In this document: piece by piece, positions 54,640-64,000 of the stretch
Layout of the letters: each line of letters opens with the position of its first letter
Numbering within the stretch: the stretch's first letter is position 1
NCBI GenBank assembly: GCA_033558025.1
Contig: JAUCEF010000003.1
Coordinates: forward strand, 248,001 to 312,000
From: Phytophthora sp. 'mugwort'
Taxonomy: Eukaryota; Oomycota; Peronosporomycetes; Peronosporales; Peronosporaceae
Reading direction: 5' to 3'
Length of the DNA stretch: 64,000 bases
Translations under genes and position numbers: made by a program
Notes under the pieces: model-generated
Seen by the model: the letters and a program-made list of their open reading frames with translations, nothing else
The model's database searches: none
Told to the model about the DNA's origin: nothing

Positions 54640-57600
54640 GGTAAAACTGGGAAGCTGGTCTATGTGAGCAACATTACCCGCCCGAGCAATCAAAGGTTGG
54701 TTGCAAAGCAGTACAAAGTTTCTATCGAAGGCTTAGCGAAGCACATATCCAAGGACTATAAGACCGACCCAAGTATCGTTTCTTCAGCGGTCAGCACATG
54801 GAGTCTCATTTATACGAGGGTATCCAACCATCGGAGTTCTACGACAAGCTTGAGCACGTACTCTCTACGCAAACCAATGCATTCAAGGTGAATGTTGCTC
54901 TCGGCTACGGCCTGATTAGTCTCAGCGATGAAAATGAAACCAGGTACTTTCACCCGAATTTGGGTAAAACCTACGTATTTAATACTCCTGTTGCGGTCAA
55001 TAGTAAGGCAGATATTCGAAAGGAAATTATTTCGGAAATCAGATCCATGCAGCTGGCTAACAAACTTAACTACCCCATCTCTGGGTGCAAAGGTAAGGTG
55101 ATTACTGGCTTTAAGATTTTCATGTACCATCGCAACCGTGCTCTTGGTGATAGCAAAGCTGTCGTTTCTAAGGTTATTCGCGAAAACAAGCATGTCATCA
55201 ACTTTCCCAAGACGAATAACAAATGCGTCTTCCATTGTATTGCATACTAATAAGGATCCTCGTAGAATCCAGGCTCAAGTGAAGGAGGTATTCAAGCGCT
55301 AATGTTCTTTTAAGGATACTAACTACACATTGAGTCTGTCAAAGCTTTAAGCCTATTGACCTTCTTCAACTCGATGAGGTTGAGGACTGTTTCCAGCTAG
55401 CTATCAACGTTTATAAGATGGACGTTGCTTAGGGGGCGTTGAATGCATTCGTCGCTCGGACAAGGAGTTTGAATACATGGCCATTCTATCTCATGAGAAC
55501 CACGCTCTGTACATTAAGAGCATCGATATGCTTCAAAGCAAGTATCAATGCCCTAAGTGCGAAATGGTATTCATTAGCGCTGTCAAGCTCAGCAGCCATA
55601 AGTATAACCAATGTGAGCTTGTCAATATAGAGAGTTTCCCAGCTGAGCCAACAATTTACAGACCGCCTCAGAAGTCCATCAAATCACTGCTGACAAAGTA
55701 CTCCATTAAGAGGATTGATAACTACATCGATCACTTCATCGTGTATGATTTTGAGGCCATACTGAAGCCGACAGGTATCCAGCACGGTGAATGCACAGTC
55801 TTCACGAATGAACACATTCCTGTTTCGTATCAGTAGCTGACAGTCTCCCCGGGAAAGTAAGATCCTTTGTAAATGATGAGACAAAAGCTTTGCTAAAAGA
55901 TATAGTTGATTACATTAGCAAAGCCGGCTTGCAGACTCAGCAGTACAATGTTCAAAAGTATGAGCCACTTCTCAAGAAGATCATCAAAGCCCACGGCTTT
56001 AGTGGTATGGAGATCCCTGGATTAGAGCTTGGGAAAAAGTACTCAATGGATGACGTTGATAACTGGATCAAAGACGGAGATTATGCCAATTTTTTCGATT
56101 TCCATAAGACAATTTCCTTCGGGAAGGAGAGGTCTGATTACGGCAGAATCAAGCAACAGCTCGATCAAGTACCAGTATTGGGGTTCAACTCTGGTAGATA
56201 CGATATCAACTTGATTAAGAGTGACCTATTTGCTGTTATTGATACGGCGAACATCAAATCTGTAATCAAGAATCCAAGCTACAGGGCATTGCTACTTCAG
56301 ACGTGAAAATGCTTGATATTAGCAACTATGTTCCTACTGGAACAAACTATGAGAAGTATCTTAGTACATATATCGATGGATGCAAAGGTGATGGCAAGAT
56401 TTAATATGTCTGTGATCTTGGCAAGGGCCTATTTCCATACGAATACATCAAGTCTTTCGAGGTGCTGAACGAGACCAATATTTCTCGAAATCAGCATTCG
56501 ACAGTGCTCTTCGTGGTACCAGACATTACCAACGCTGACAATGAGCGAGTAAAGTTTGTGTGGAAACACTATGAGATGAAGTCTATTAAAGACGTACTGA
56601 TCTGGTACAATAACTTAGATGCGGTACCATTCCTCAGGCTATCGAGGCACAGCGTGAGTTTTTAAGCGTTTTGAGCTCGACATGTTCGCTGACGGTGTCT
56701 CGCTTCCGGGCCTTTTCAGAGAAGGCTATGTACCAAACTTGCTTTAACGAGCTTCAACACCTAATAAAAACCCTGCTAAGGCTTTCCGATTCCCCGTTAA
56801 GCGTATGAGCGGTTACAAACATCAGGATGTAGATGCCAAGCGTGCGTTCAATATGACTCTTGATCAGATCACTTGGACACGTTGCTGAAAAAGCAAAACT
56901 ATCTGTGTGGTCCGTGCTGGTGTCAGCTGATTGTCGATACCGTATCAGCCGATCGTATCAATAACAAGTTGGGGCATATTGACGGTAATGTCCTCATTTC
57001 ATGCGTTCAATGCAGCGTCGCACGCAAGCACATATCGCTTGGTGGATTTCGCTTCAAGACGCTACTTGAGTTCGACTCACACAAGCTTGTATATTCGATT
57101 GACAGGGTGGAGAAGGAGATCTACAGAAAAATGAAGGCAAACATTGCTAGCGACCATCAATCATCTTTAACCGCTACATTAAGCGACGTGACTAAGATTC
57201 GTGGTGGAAAGCTCGTGAAAAGGATCGTCAGCTACGACGCCAATGCTCTATACCTCTGGGCTTTTGGTAATAGCATGCCTTGCGGACGCCTTACCACTAT
57301 TGAAGCTTTTCCGAATATTGTTGAGGACATCCAGAATGAAACATTTTTTTCTCTCTCTCTTGAGTGTTATATTCAAACGCCAGATCACCTGAAAGGGTAT
57401 TTTAGTGAAATGACTCCGATTTTCAAAAATACACTGATCGACTGTACTAACGAGAAGGTCATTGGTGATTACATGTTTGATTACAACAAGGCACGAGAGA
57501 ACAAATCCAAGCCTGTCGCAAGTTGATTGGAAGCTACTTTGGTGAAAAGATTCTGATCTACATCCCCCTACTCAAGTAGTATCTGTCTCATGGAATGGAA

Positions 57601-58516
57601 ATGACTAAGTCTTACAGCTTCATTAAAGCCAGCGTTCACAAGGCTTTTGCTCCATTTATGGAGGCTGTATCGAGCGCACGTCGTGTTGGTGATGAGGATA
57701 AGAGTAAGGCTACGATTGCGGAGATGATGAAATTGGTTAGCACTCGGCGTTTGGGCGATCGGGCATGGACATGAATAAGCACAAACAGGTTAAGTATGAG
57801 TCGAATGAGGATAAGATCAAGTCGCGTATTGAGCACTTCACGTTTCATGGATTAGAGTTGAATGACTCATGTGAGATAACCATGAAGAAGCGTCGTCTCA
57901 ATAACAAGAACCCAATTCATTTGTCTATAGCCATCATCAGCTTGCGAGCTACGCATGCTCGAATTCTACTACGATTGTATTGACTTCTACTTCGATCGAT
58001 CCGATTTCCAGTATCAATAAATGGACATGGACTCTGCCTACATCGCCTTCAGCTGTAATAATCCATTACAGGAGTGCGTCAAACCTGAGCTAAGTGATCA
58101 CTTCAAACAGCACAAGTACGATAGGTTCCCACGAGACTATAACTCGGAAGTAGCTAAGTTTGACCGTCGAACCCCTGGTCCATTCAAAGTTGAATGGGGT
58201 CTGGCGATGCTATGGTCTCACTCTCGAATAAAAACTATATTTGCTATTTTCCAGACGAGTCATACAAGGTGAAGGTTTCAGCTAAGGGTGTGCAACAAAG
58301 TCGTGGGTCGCAATGAGGATGCCATTCAACCCTTTGGGATTTGAGTCTGTTGTCCGCGACCTGATCACCCTTCGTGGTACTAACAAGGGATTTAGGTTGT
58401 CAAAAGAAACTAAATCAATCATCACATACACTCAGACCAAAACTGCCTTATCATATTTTGACGGCAAGCGGCAAGTGCTTCAGGATGGAATTAGTACCAT
58501 CCCACTTGATATTTAG
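54640..58516 (+). pseudogene. DNA polymerase B (protein-primed type), fragmented
   Basis: Successive plus-strand ORFs in several frames cover one polymerase. An N-terminal region (54664-55250) ends with NNKCVFHCIAY. A CPKC...H zinc finger (about 55550-55610) follows. Exonuclease motif I is VYDFEAIL (about 55742) and motif II is VLGFNSGRYDINLIK (about 56178-56222). An embedded zinc segment with LCGPCWCQL and CVQCSVARKH (56905-57030) resembles endonuclease VII/HNH. Polymerase motif A is YDANALYLW (about 57235-57261). A motif B region lies around 57660-57760, and motif C is MDMDSAYIAF (about 58021-58050), the DTDS box with Thr changed to Met. At least six frame breaks or stops are present, so it is inactive. 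The family is that of Polintons, adenoviruses and linear plasmids. Confidence 0.85.
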
Positions 58517-58565
58517 AGGTTCTCCTACCTATCACATGTTTTTGTTTGAATATTATATATAATTC

Positions 58566-59710
58566 ATGAAGGTGGGGTCGCTGACCACACGCACAAGTGC
58601 GAGCGAGATACTAAACAAACTATACTACAACCCTAAAACTGGTTATGTTGGGGCTCAAGCGCTTTATCAGAAGGCTCGAGAGATAGACTCTAAAATAGCG
58701 TTAAAGAATGTGAAGGAGTGGTATGCTACTCAGTCAGATATCCAGCAGTTGCAAGAGTAAAAGAAGTGATACGATGGGTTCAAAATCGCCTCTCATAACC
58801 CCAACTCTTGGCAGATAGATCTGGCTTTCTGGGGTAAACAACCGCTTCTGACTGGTATCAATATCAACTCCCGCATCGGATACGCAAGACTTTGGTGGAT
58901 AAGACTGCGCCTATAGTTTTAACAGCCCTCAATGCGTTTGTTCGACTCCACAAAATCGATATTTTAACGAGCGATAATGGTAGTGTTGATGAAGCGCAAG
59001 CTCAAGAATTGTTTTAAAACCAAAGCGTTCGAGCATTTTAACAACGAGCCCGGTGATCATGGGACTATGGGCAAAATTGAGAGATTCAACCGAACTATAA
59101 AGAAAACGCTAACCAAGATTTGCCTGACTGGGGTTTCACCCGCTCCATCTCCTAAGCGGATTACACAAAAGCTAATCAGCGACGTTATTGGCAACTACAA
59201 CAGCACTGTTCATCGATCGATTGGAATGACGCGAAATGAAGCTAAAGGCCAAGTAATGGAGGCAGATTTGGCTCATAACCAAGGCGAAGCTGATAAGATT
59301 GAGAACGAATTTAGTATTGGGGTTAATTTGCTCTATCGACTAAAGAAGGGAACGTTTGACAAGGAGGCTGCACGCTGGAGCAAGGCTGTATATTCAGTGG
59401 TAGGGATTGACGGTTATCGAGTCCAAATCCGCTCGAAAAATGGGCATACGCTTTACAAGGCTCCAATGACCTCAAAAAGATTCAATCAGAGACAACTGAT
59501 GCTACAATCAATCGAGGGGATATCCTTGACGCTGAGAAGATCTTAGATCACAAAAAAATGCAAACTGGTAAGTTCAAATACTTAGTTCAATGGCTTGGGA
59601 ATGAACCTGATTCCTGGCAGCCGCAAGATAATCTTAGATTAATCAATAAGAGTAGGAGATCGACTCTCGAAAACGAGCTTTGGTTGACTCAAAGAAGGAG
59701 GCATAATTAG
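58566..59710 (+). pseudogene. Retroviral-type integrase with chromodomain
   Basis: An ATG at 58566 opens 64 codons (LNKLYYNPKTGYVGAQAL, KNVKEW) typical of the N-terminal zinc/helical part of Maverick integrases, ending in a TAA at 58758-58760. The rve catalytic core follows: WQIDLAFWG (first Asp, about 58818), LTSDNGSVDEAQ (second Asp, about 58965-59000) and GKIERFNRTIKK (Glu, about 59070-59105). After a frame change, a chromodomain lies at about 59540-59640 (ILDAEKILDH, YLVQWLGNEPDSWQP), ending at a TAG at 59708-59710. All three DDE residues are present but stops and frameshifts break the ORF. The chromodomain probably targeted insertion to particular histone marks; that is inference from chromoviral integrases. 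Confidence 0.88.
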
Positions 59711-59830
59711 CTTAATAATAAATTTGATAGAGACATCCTCTGTAGCTTTGACTCAAGTATATTACTTCCACTATTTTACTGAGCTTTTTTGAAAATATCT
59801 GACTTGATATATAGACACCAACAAATAAGA

Positions 59831-59968
59831 ATGTTTTGCCAGAACTGCTTACAAAAAGACCGTGAGCTTGGTAAGCTACGGCGAAAGGTGTGGATCATTC
59901 AGAAAGTAAGCAGAATCAAGAACGAGATGATGAATCTCGATGCAATATCAAATTTCGTAAAACGGTAG
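59831..59968 (+). CDS. 45-residue CxxC ORF, unknown
   Basis: ATG at 59831 to TAG at 59966-59968. It begins MFCQNCLQKDRELGKL, with a CxxC pair followed by a Lys/Arg-rich helix. It sits just after the integrase and may be an intact small element gene or the start of a truncated one. The function is unknown. Confidence 0.35.
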   Translation: MFCQNCLQKDRELGKLRRKVWIIQKVSRIKNEMMNLDAISNFVKR

Positions 59969-60383
59969 TAAATCGTAAGTACCAGCGTGAATTAGAAGCA
60001 ATCTTTGGAGTTCCGTTTCATTCCATCAAAGATCAATCTACTAAATGAAAGAAATCATATTTGTCATTCATATGCAACATTTCGCCACGAACCAGTTATG
60101 CTAGTCATATTACCGAGCTACTGGTAATATGACTATTCATTCGTTTATGATATAGAAATAATATTTCCAAATTTCTCATCCCTCGCCCAGAGAGAGCAAA
60201 AGCGACAAGAGCTTCTTGAACGATCTCAACGACGTGTTCAACAAGCTAAAGCCAAGCGACTCATGTATGAAGGTGCATCATGAGCAAGCGACGTAGATAG
60301 CACTATAGGCACACTGAATTCAATAAGAACTCATCACCCACTGTTTTTTTAATGGACAGATTCGTCTGAGCCATTAAAAGACC

Positions 60384-60623
60384 GTGAGTGATGAATTCTC
60401 TCAGACAAACCCTGAGGTATCAACATCATTTCCTGAAGTAAATATGATTGAGATGGGTTTTCCGTCGAGTCGCGTTCAGAAACCGCTTGATATTGGAGTA
60501 CAGGCTCGTCCCGATACAACCGATAGAGGGTTACAGGCAAGCTCCAACACAACTGATACAGGAATTCAAGCAAGCCTTAATACAGCTGATGTTGGAGTTG
60601 AAACATATAATCTCCACAAATGA
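60384..60623 (+). CDS. Repeat-containing ORF of the virus-like element, unknown
   Basis: The frame from 60384 (GTG; an internal ATG lies at 60444) runs to a TGA at 60621-60623. Its centre is made of 11-residue repeats (DIGVQARPDTT, DRGLQASSNTT, DTGIQASLNTA), encoded by a 33-bp tandem repeat. These look like beta-helical or fibrous repeats. No homologue is recognised. The upstream stretch 60180-60290 encodes a basic helix (LLERSQRRVQQAKAKRLM) in an ORF with no clear start. Confidence 0.4.
   Translation: MSDEFSQTNPEVSTSFPEVNMIEMGFPSSRVQKPLDIGVQARPDTTDRGLQASSNTTDTGIQASLNTADVGVETYNLHK
60489..60602 (+). repeat. 33-bp in-frame tandem repeat, about 3.5 copies
   Basis: Units start at 60489, 60522, 60555 and 60588 with GAT-ATT-GGA, GAT-AGA-GGG, GAT-ACA-GGA and GAT-GTT-GGA. 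They are diverged at the DNA level but keep the Asp-x-Gly and Gln-Ala spacing. Confidence 0.8.
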
Positions 60624-61484
60624 TAAATGCTTCAACTTCGACTAAAGGCGTTCGTGAAAGACCTATTGATGCGGAAGAGTATGTTCAATCCAGGTCTTGG
60701 ATTAAACACCTGTTTGGAGAAATCCTAATTGAGTTGCGCTCCGAATCCACCCTATCCGAAGGAAAACTGGTAGAGATGATCTGAGATACCTTCTCGGAGA
60801 AAAGGGATCTGTAATATCTGTTAGAAACGGCAAGAAAAACAAAAAAAATATGAGTCAATTGACTGGTAGCTACAGAAGCAAAACCCAGAGATATTTTGTA
60901 CGATGGTGAAAGCAGCTCGATCGATGAAGTTGGAGCCATGCGTGGCGAAGAAAATCGAGCGCGAACACTCACGCGTTTGGGGAAGAAGCGAGCAGGCGAT
61001 GATTTAGAGGATCTCGATGTTCTTAAAAACGGAGACTACCGGATATCCGATTCAGTCGGAAATTTACATCGACAACATCCGACAACGAGCTAAGTTAATT
61101 AAAGCTGCTTTGGATTGTATTAAAGAATCAGGATATGCTGGAAACTAATGGACTGAAAAAAGCATCACTCCGAGCATCAAAGAGAAGTTCAGATCTGATG
61201 AAGCGGCTTGAAACAATATATATGGGCTAAATTGGGCTCTATTGATGTGTATGGGAGAGATCCAAACCTGAAGCATATATATATCAGCAATCAACAAGGT
61301 TGATTGGCAAACGACTCTAAGAGCATTTTTAAATAATGAGAAAGAGCAGAGGGTTAGATATCTCAATGGTAGGAGCAAGTGATGTCGAGAGTCTATTAAA
61401 TCATATGAGGTAACTGGTGATGATGATGACCGAGAAGGACGTCATGGTGCCAAAACTGGATTAGATGAAGACAGTAATCATACG
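60624..61484 (+). other. Fragmented ORFs of the virus-like element
   Basis: Plus-strand open stretches around 60624-60783 and 60896-61093 (EENRARTLTRLGKKRAGDD) are short and in different frames. Nothing recognisable; probably one or two decayed element genes. Confidence 0.35.
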
Positions 61485-62050
61485 TTGTCAATCCCAGGCA
61501 GTGAGACTAAAATAAATTTCCGAGTATACGAGCGCCTTTTCGATGACGGGATTCAAATCCCACTCCGTCTCCGACCTTTTGTAAATTACAAAGACGGTTT
61601 CAGAGCTCACGATACATACTATTTCGGTTCTCCAGGTGAGAAACCAATGTTTAAAATAAGAAACTTGGATCATAAGGTTGTTTCTGGAATAGCATTGACT
61701 AATTTACTAAGAAATATTCGATGGATGGATACCTTTCTATTTCTGCTTAGTGAGTTGGGAAGTTGCACAGGAGACTGCGAGCAATGTTGAAGCCCCAGCA
61801 ACAAAATATGAGCTGAAATGGTTGAGAATGTAAATGCTAATCTCAAGATTATTCGAGATGTCATCTTCAGCAATGCATCAGAGGAGCTGGTGTAGTTCCA
61901 TTGGATGGAGTAGTCAGATGCGGTAGAACCTACAACCTGAATGAAATTCAGGGGTTAGCAACACCTGGTGCATATGTGTATCGCCAGCTTGGTAGCAAGT
62001 ACATTCGATTGCCAGATCTGGATGCCAAAACACTCGTAATTGTTTCAGCC
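61485..62050 (+). pseudogene. Element gene, unknown function, fragmented
   Basis: An open frame through 61485 (INFRVYERLFDDGIQIPLRL, about 61510-61570) runs to a TGA at 61788-61790. Related-looking sequence continues in other frames: NVNANLKIIRDVIFSNASEEL (about 61827-61890) and GRTYNLNEIQGLATPGAYVY (about 61922-61981). The strand-rich second part could be a virion structural protein, but I cannot assign it. Confidence 0.4.
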
Positions 62051-62102
62051 TAACCGTCGGAAATGCGGTCGTAAACGCCAGATTAGTGATAGTCTCCAAA
62101 TC

Positions 62103-62409
62103 ATGATCAGAACGCTTGTATATAAGCAACACATTGACCAAGCTGCTTACGATAAGCTCAGCATCGACGACAAAAAAAAAGTCCAAGGAGATCCTTGCCA
62201 TCACCCATCTCCTGTATAATTTCCACGATAAGCTCGAGGACCCGCTTCAGACTCTACGAGCCGAGTATGATAAGCTAAAAGGAGAGCTTCAATTAGGCAA
62301 TGATGCTTGGAGCATCATAAAGCAGCTAAAGTCTCTCACGGTAGATATGTACAGCAATCAACTTATCAATGATAACGAATTTAGAGATATTATCACCCGC
62401 CTACTATAG
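62103..62409 (+). pseudogene. Helical element protein with frameshift at an A9 run
   Basis: An ATG at 62103 opens MIRTLVYKQHIDQAAYDKLS. The frame reaches a run of nine A (about 62170-62178), after which the next frame continues LLYNFHDKLEDPLQTLRAEY and DVMYSNQ-like sequence to a TAG at 62407-62409. The two halves read as one helical protein of about 100 residues broken by a single indel in the homopolymer, which could be real decay or a sequencing error. Unknown function. Confidence 0.45.
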
Positions 62410-62426
62410 TCAGAGATAATGTTTTC

Positions 62427-62665
62427 TTCAATCCGCGCATTATTTCAAGTTCTGGTGGCAGCTACGGTGATAACGCTGATCTCGATGTTGCTGAGCTTAA
62501 AACTATCATGAAGAATTTAATCATCAACGATCGACCTCAGAAGACACAGGCAGCTGTGTGGGCAGCTGATTTAAACAAAACTAACAAGAAGGTGGATGCA
62601 TCGACTCAGACTCAAGGTGGGGGAGTATGGGCTTACCAACCAAAGAAAAAAAAACAAAAACAGTA
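62427..62665 (+). other. Small element ORF, unknown
   Basis: An open frame around NVFFNPRII, SSGGSYGDNADLDVAELKTIM and WAADLNKTNKKVDAS ends in a Lys/Gln-rich tail and a TAA at 62663-62665. It has no clear ATG of its own and may be the C-terminus of the preceding gene. Confidence 0.4.
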
Positions 62666-62687
62666 AAAAAACGTTTGCCATCTAACT

Positions 62688-64000
62688 TTATTCCATTTCG
62701 CATGAGTTTATTTCGATTCCCACGATATACGTTGATTTTTTATCACTAATACTAATCTCAAGTATTGCAGATTCACCATCAGGACTCTGTGTGAGGAGAA
62801 ACACGCTATCACCTAAACCTATGATTTCATCGGCTTTCAATAAAGCCGAACCAATGATTTGACTTGGCTCATCGGTAGTCAAATTGTTCTGAGGTCTTTA
62901 CTCGGTCCGCACCCATGATCATATTAGCTCCAAAGATATTGCTTACCGAACCAGTCAGCTGTACATTTGCTAGTATGGATTGCTTCGGTTCTTACCATTG
63001 TCAGATACATTAAGCTTATCTTATAATCGCTCGCAGATCCTCAATCTCCTTAATTAAGACTGAATCATATTGTATGTAGTTATACGACTATAATCAACGT
63101 TGAGCTGCTGCTTGGCTGGCTCTACTGAAGGGTCATATCCCTCCTCGATATCGTCTCGATAGAAACCGATACCAAATCAGTCAGATGAGCCGAAATGAGA
63201 TCTTGACCAATGAGACAGACCTCTTGGCCGATTCTCGGATTCGATCCAGTCGTATAATCATACATCAACGCTGTCGTAGAGTCTTTAGATACGATCAAGA
63301 TGTGCAACCTGAATATTCTGCTCAAGGCGTCTGTCTGAGGTCATAGTCATCGCTTGCGCTGCAATGAATCCTCCGAACACAGCACTAACGCTATAGCCTA
63401 TAGGGTCTAGAACGCTCTCGGTCACTCCTGAGTCAGTCCTCAGTCTGTAGACCGTATTACCGCCCATCCCGAACGTGAAAGAAGCTACGCCAAGAACGCT
63501 AATGGACAGGAAGGAGAGGTCGTACCGATCCCAACTCGACCCCCAGCGGTTAAAATCATCTGAGTCGTATTACTTGCCCCGAAACGGAGGCCTGACGAAC
63601 TGATACATCCGACCCAGCAGTCATTCGCTGAGGTGCTATTAGAGCCGTTATGAACCTCTATTTGGCATTCCACGGGCGTCGCATTAGAACCAACGAATCG
63701 GTACATTCTGGTGTAGCTCGAGTCAAGGTAATCAAAACCGCTTGCTTTGATGGATAGGTATTCAGTCGATGCCAAGCTGTTTATACCAAGAAGATCCGTA
63801 AGCTCCTACCGATGTAATAAAAGATTGGTTGCCGTACCCCAAGAATCCATTAAGCAACCCACTCGAAGTTATGTTGCCAGATACGCTTAGAGAAGCCAGC
63901 GTACCAACACTCGTTATATTTGGTATATTTGGCTGGAAGGCAGTCTGGATAGTACCTGAAAGCGATGTAGCAGATATCGTACCAATATTTGAAATATTGC
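62688..64000 (-). pseudogene. Fibre-like protein with peptidase S74 signature, partial
   Basis: On the minus strand, entering from the window end, repeats of the type ITSVGTLASLSVSGNITSS (about 63930-63840) lead into ASGFDYLDSSYTRMYRF and the block GGRVGIGTTSP (about 63540-63510). The next ORF has TMTSDRRLEQNIQV (about 63345-63305), which matches the start of the S74 self-cleaving chaperone domain (SDRRLKxNI). It continues as TGSNPRIGQEVCLIGQDLIS (about 63255-63200). The last part (62688-62882) is in another frame. Such fibre proteins with a C-terminal S74 chaperone trimerise and are cleaved off, and are best known from phage tailspikes and giant viruses. Several frame breaks are present and the N-terminus lies beyond the window. 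Confidence 0.75.

Larger units (their letters stand above)
54144..64000. mobile_element. Maverick/Polinton-like virus-like element (right end not in window)
   Basis: AT-rich DNA unlike the flanking GC-rich genes. It carries, left to right, a small basic ORF, a type B DNA polymerase of the protein-primed kind, a retroviral-type integrase with a chromodomain, several small ORFs and a minus-strand fibre-like protein. PolB plus rve-type integrase is the hallmark pair of Mavericks/Polintons, which are known from oomycetes. I did not identify the FtsK-like ATPase, adenain-like protease, capsid proteins or terminal inverted repeats. They may be outside the window or too diverged. The left boundary is set at the first element-like ORF and is approximate. 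Most genes contain stops or frameshifts. Confidence 0.8.

Overview
The window looks like the nuclear genome of an oomycete, most likely Phytophthora or a close relative. The evidence is a degraded Crinkler (CRN) effector gene, short GT-AG introns of 74-88 bp, very tight gene spacing inside one conserved block, and a dense graveyard of Tc1/IS630, MULE, PIF/Harbinger, hAT, Copia, pogo/CENP-B-like and Crypton-like relics. A large virus-like (Maverick/Polinton-type) element occupies the right end. No bacterial operon features are present.

Layout. 1-14.6 kb is gene-poor and holds an internally deleted DDE-type transposase, an unknown ORF (4.5-5.3 kb), a Tc1/IS630 relic, a tRNA-Lys-like gene (8.06 kb) and a MULE relic (11.2-13.0 kb). 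14.66-16.55 kb is an intact gene for a mitochondrial CorA/Mrs2-type magnesium channel with N-terminal EF-hands. 16.8-27.0 kb is a kinase cluster. Two Ser/Thr kinase genes with identical predicted proteins sit in 1,707-bp inverted-repeat arms. The 6.8-kb spacer between them holds a PIF/Harbinger transposon with 19-bp TIRs (19.64-22.23 kb) and a third, degenerate kinase copy whose first part is inverted relative to its last part. 27-39 kb is nested transposon debris: Tc1, MULE, Copia, a 93-bp satellite ending in a palindrome, a pogo relic and a second Harbinger element whose transposase has a clean in-place inversion of about 210 bp.

39.8-48.96 kb is a compact block of ordinary genes: an acidic protein, mevalonate diphosphate decarboxylase (MVD), a 1,727-residue KH/Cys-rich/J-domain protein, a small R2D2+EF-hand protein and a STRAP-type WD40 protein. 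Intergenic gaps there are about 70-200 bp. From 49.5 kb the sequence is again TE-rich: a hAT transposase, a Crypton-like tail and a broken CRN gene. From about 54.1 kb to the window end it is an AT-rich virus-like element. That element carries protein-primed-type DNA polymerase B (with an embedded endonuclease VII/HNH-like zinc segment), a retroviral-type integrase with a chromodomain, several small ORFs and, on the opposite strand, a tail-fibre-like protein with a peptidase S74 (endosialidase chaperone) signature. Most of its ORFs are broken.

The observations I rate highest are the recurrent in-place micro-inversions inside coding sequences (22.6-38.0 kb), the equal-length, apparently indel-free kinase inverted repeat whose homology collapses just upstream of the start codon, the virus-like element with its fibre gene, the KH-J fusion gene, and a 42-codon open extension with a predicted tail anchor after the MVD stop codon. 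All calls come from reading the sequence; no search or alignment program was run.
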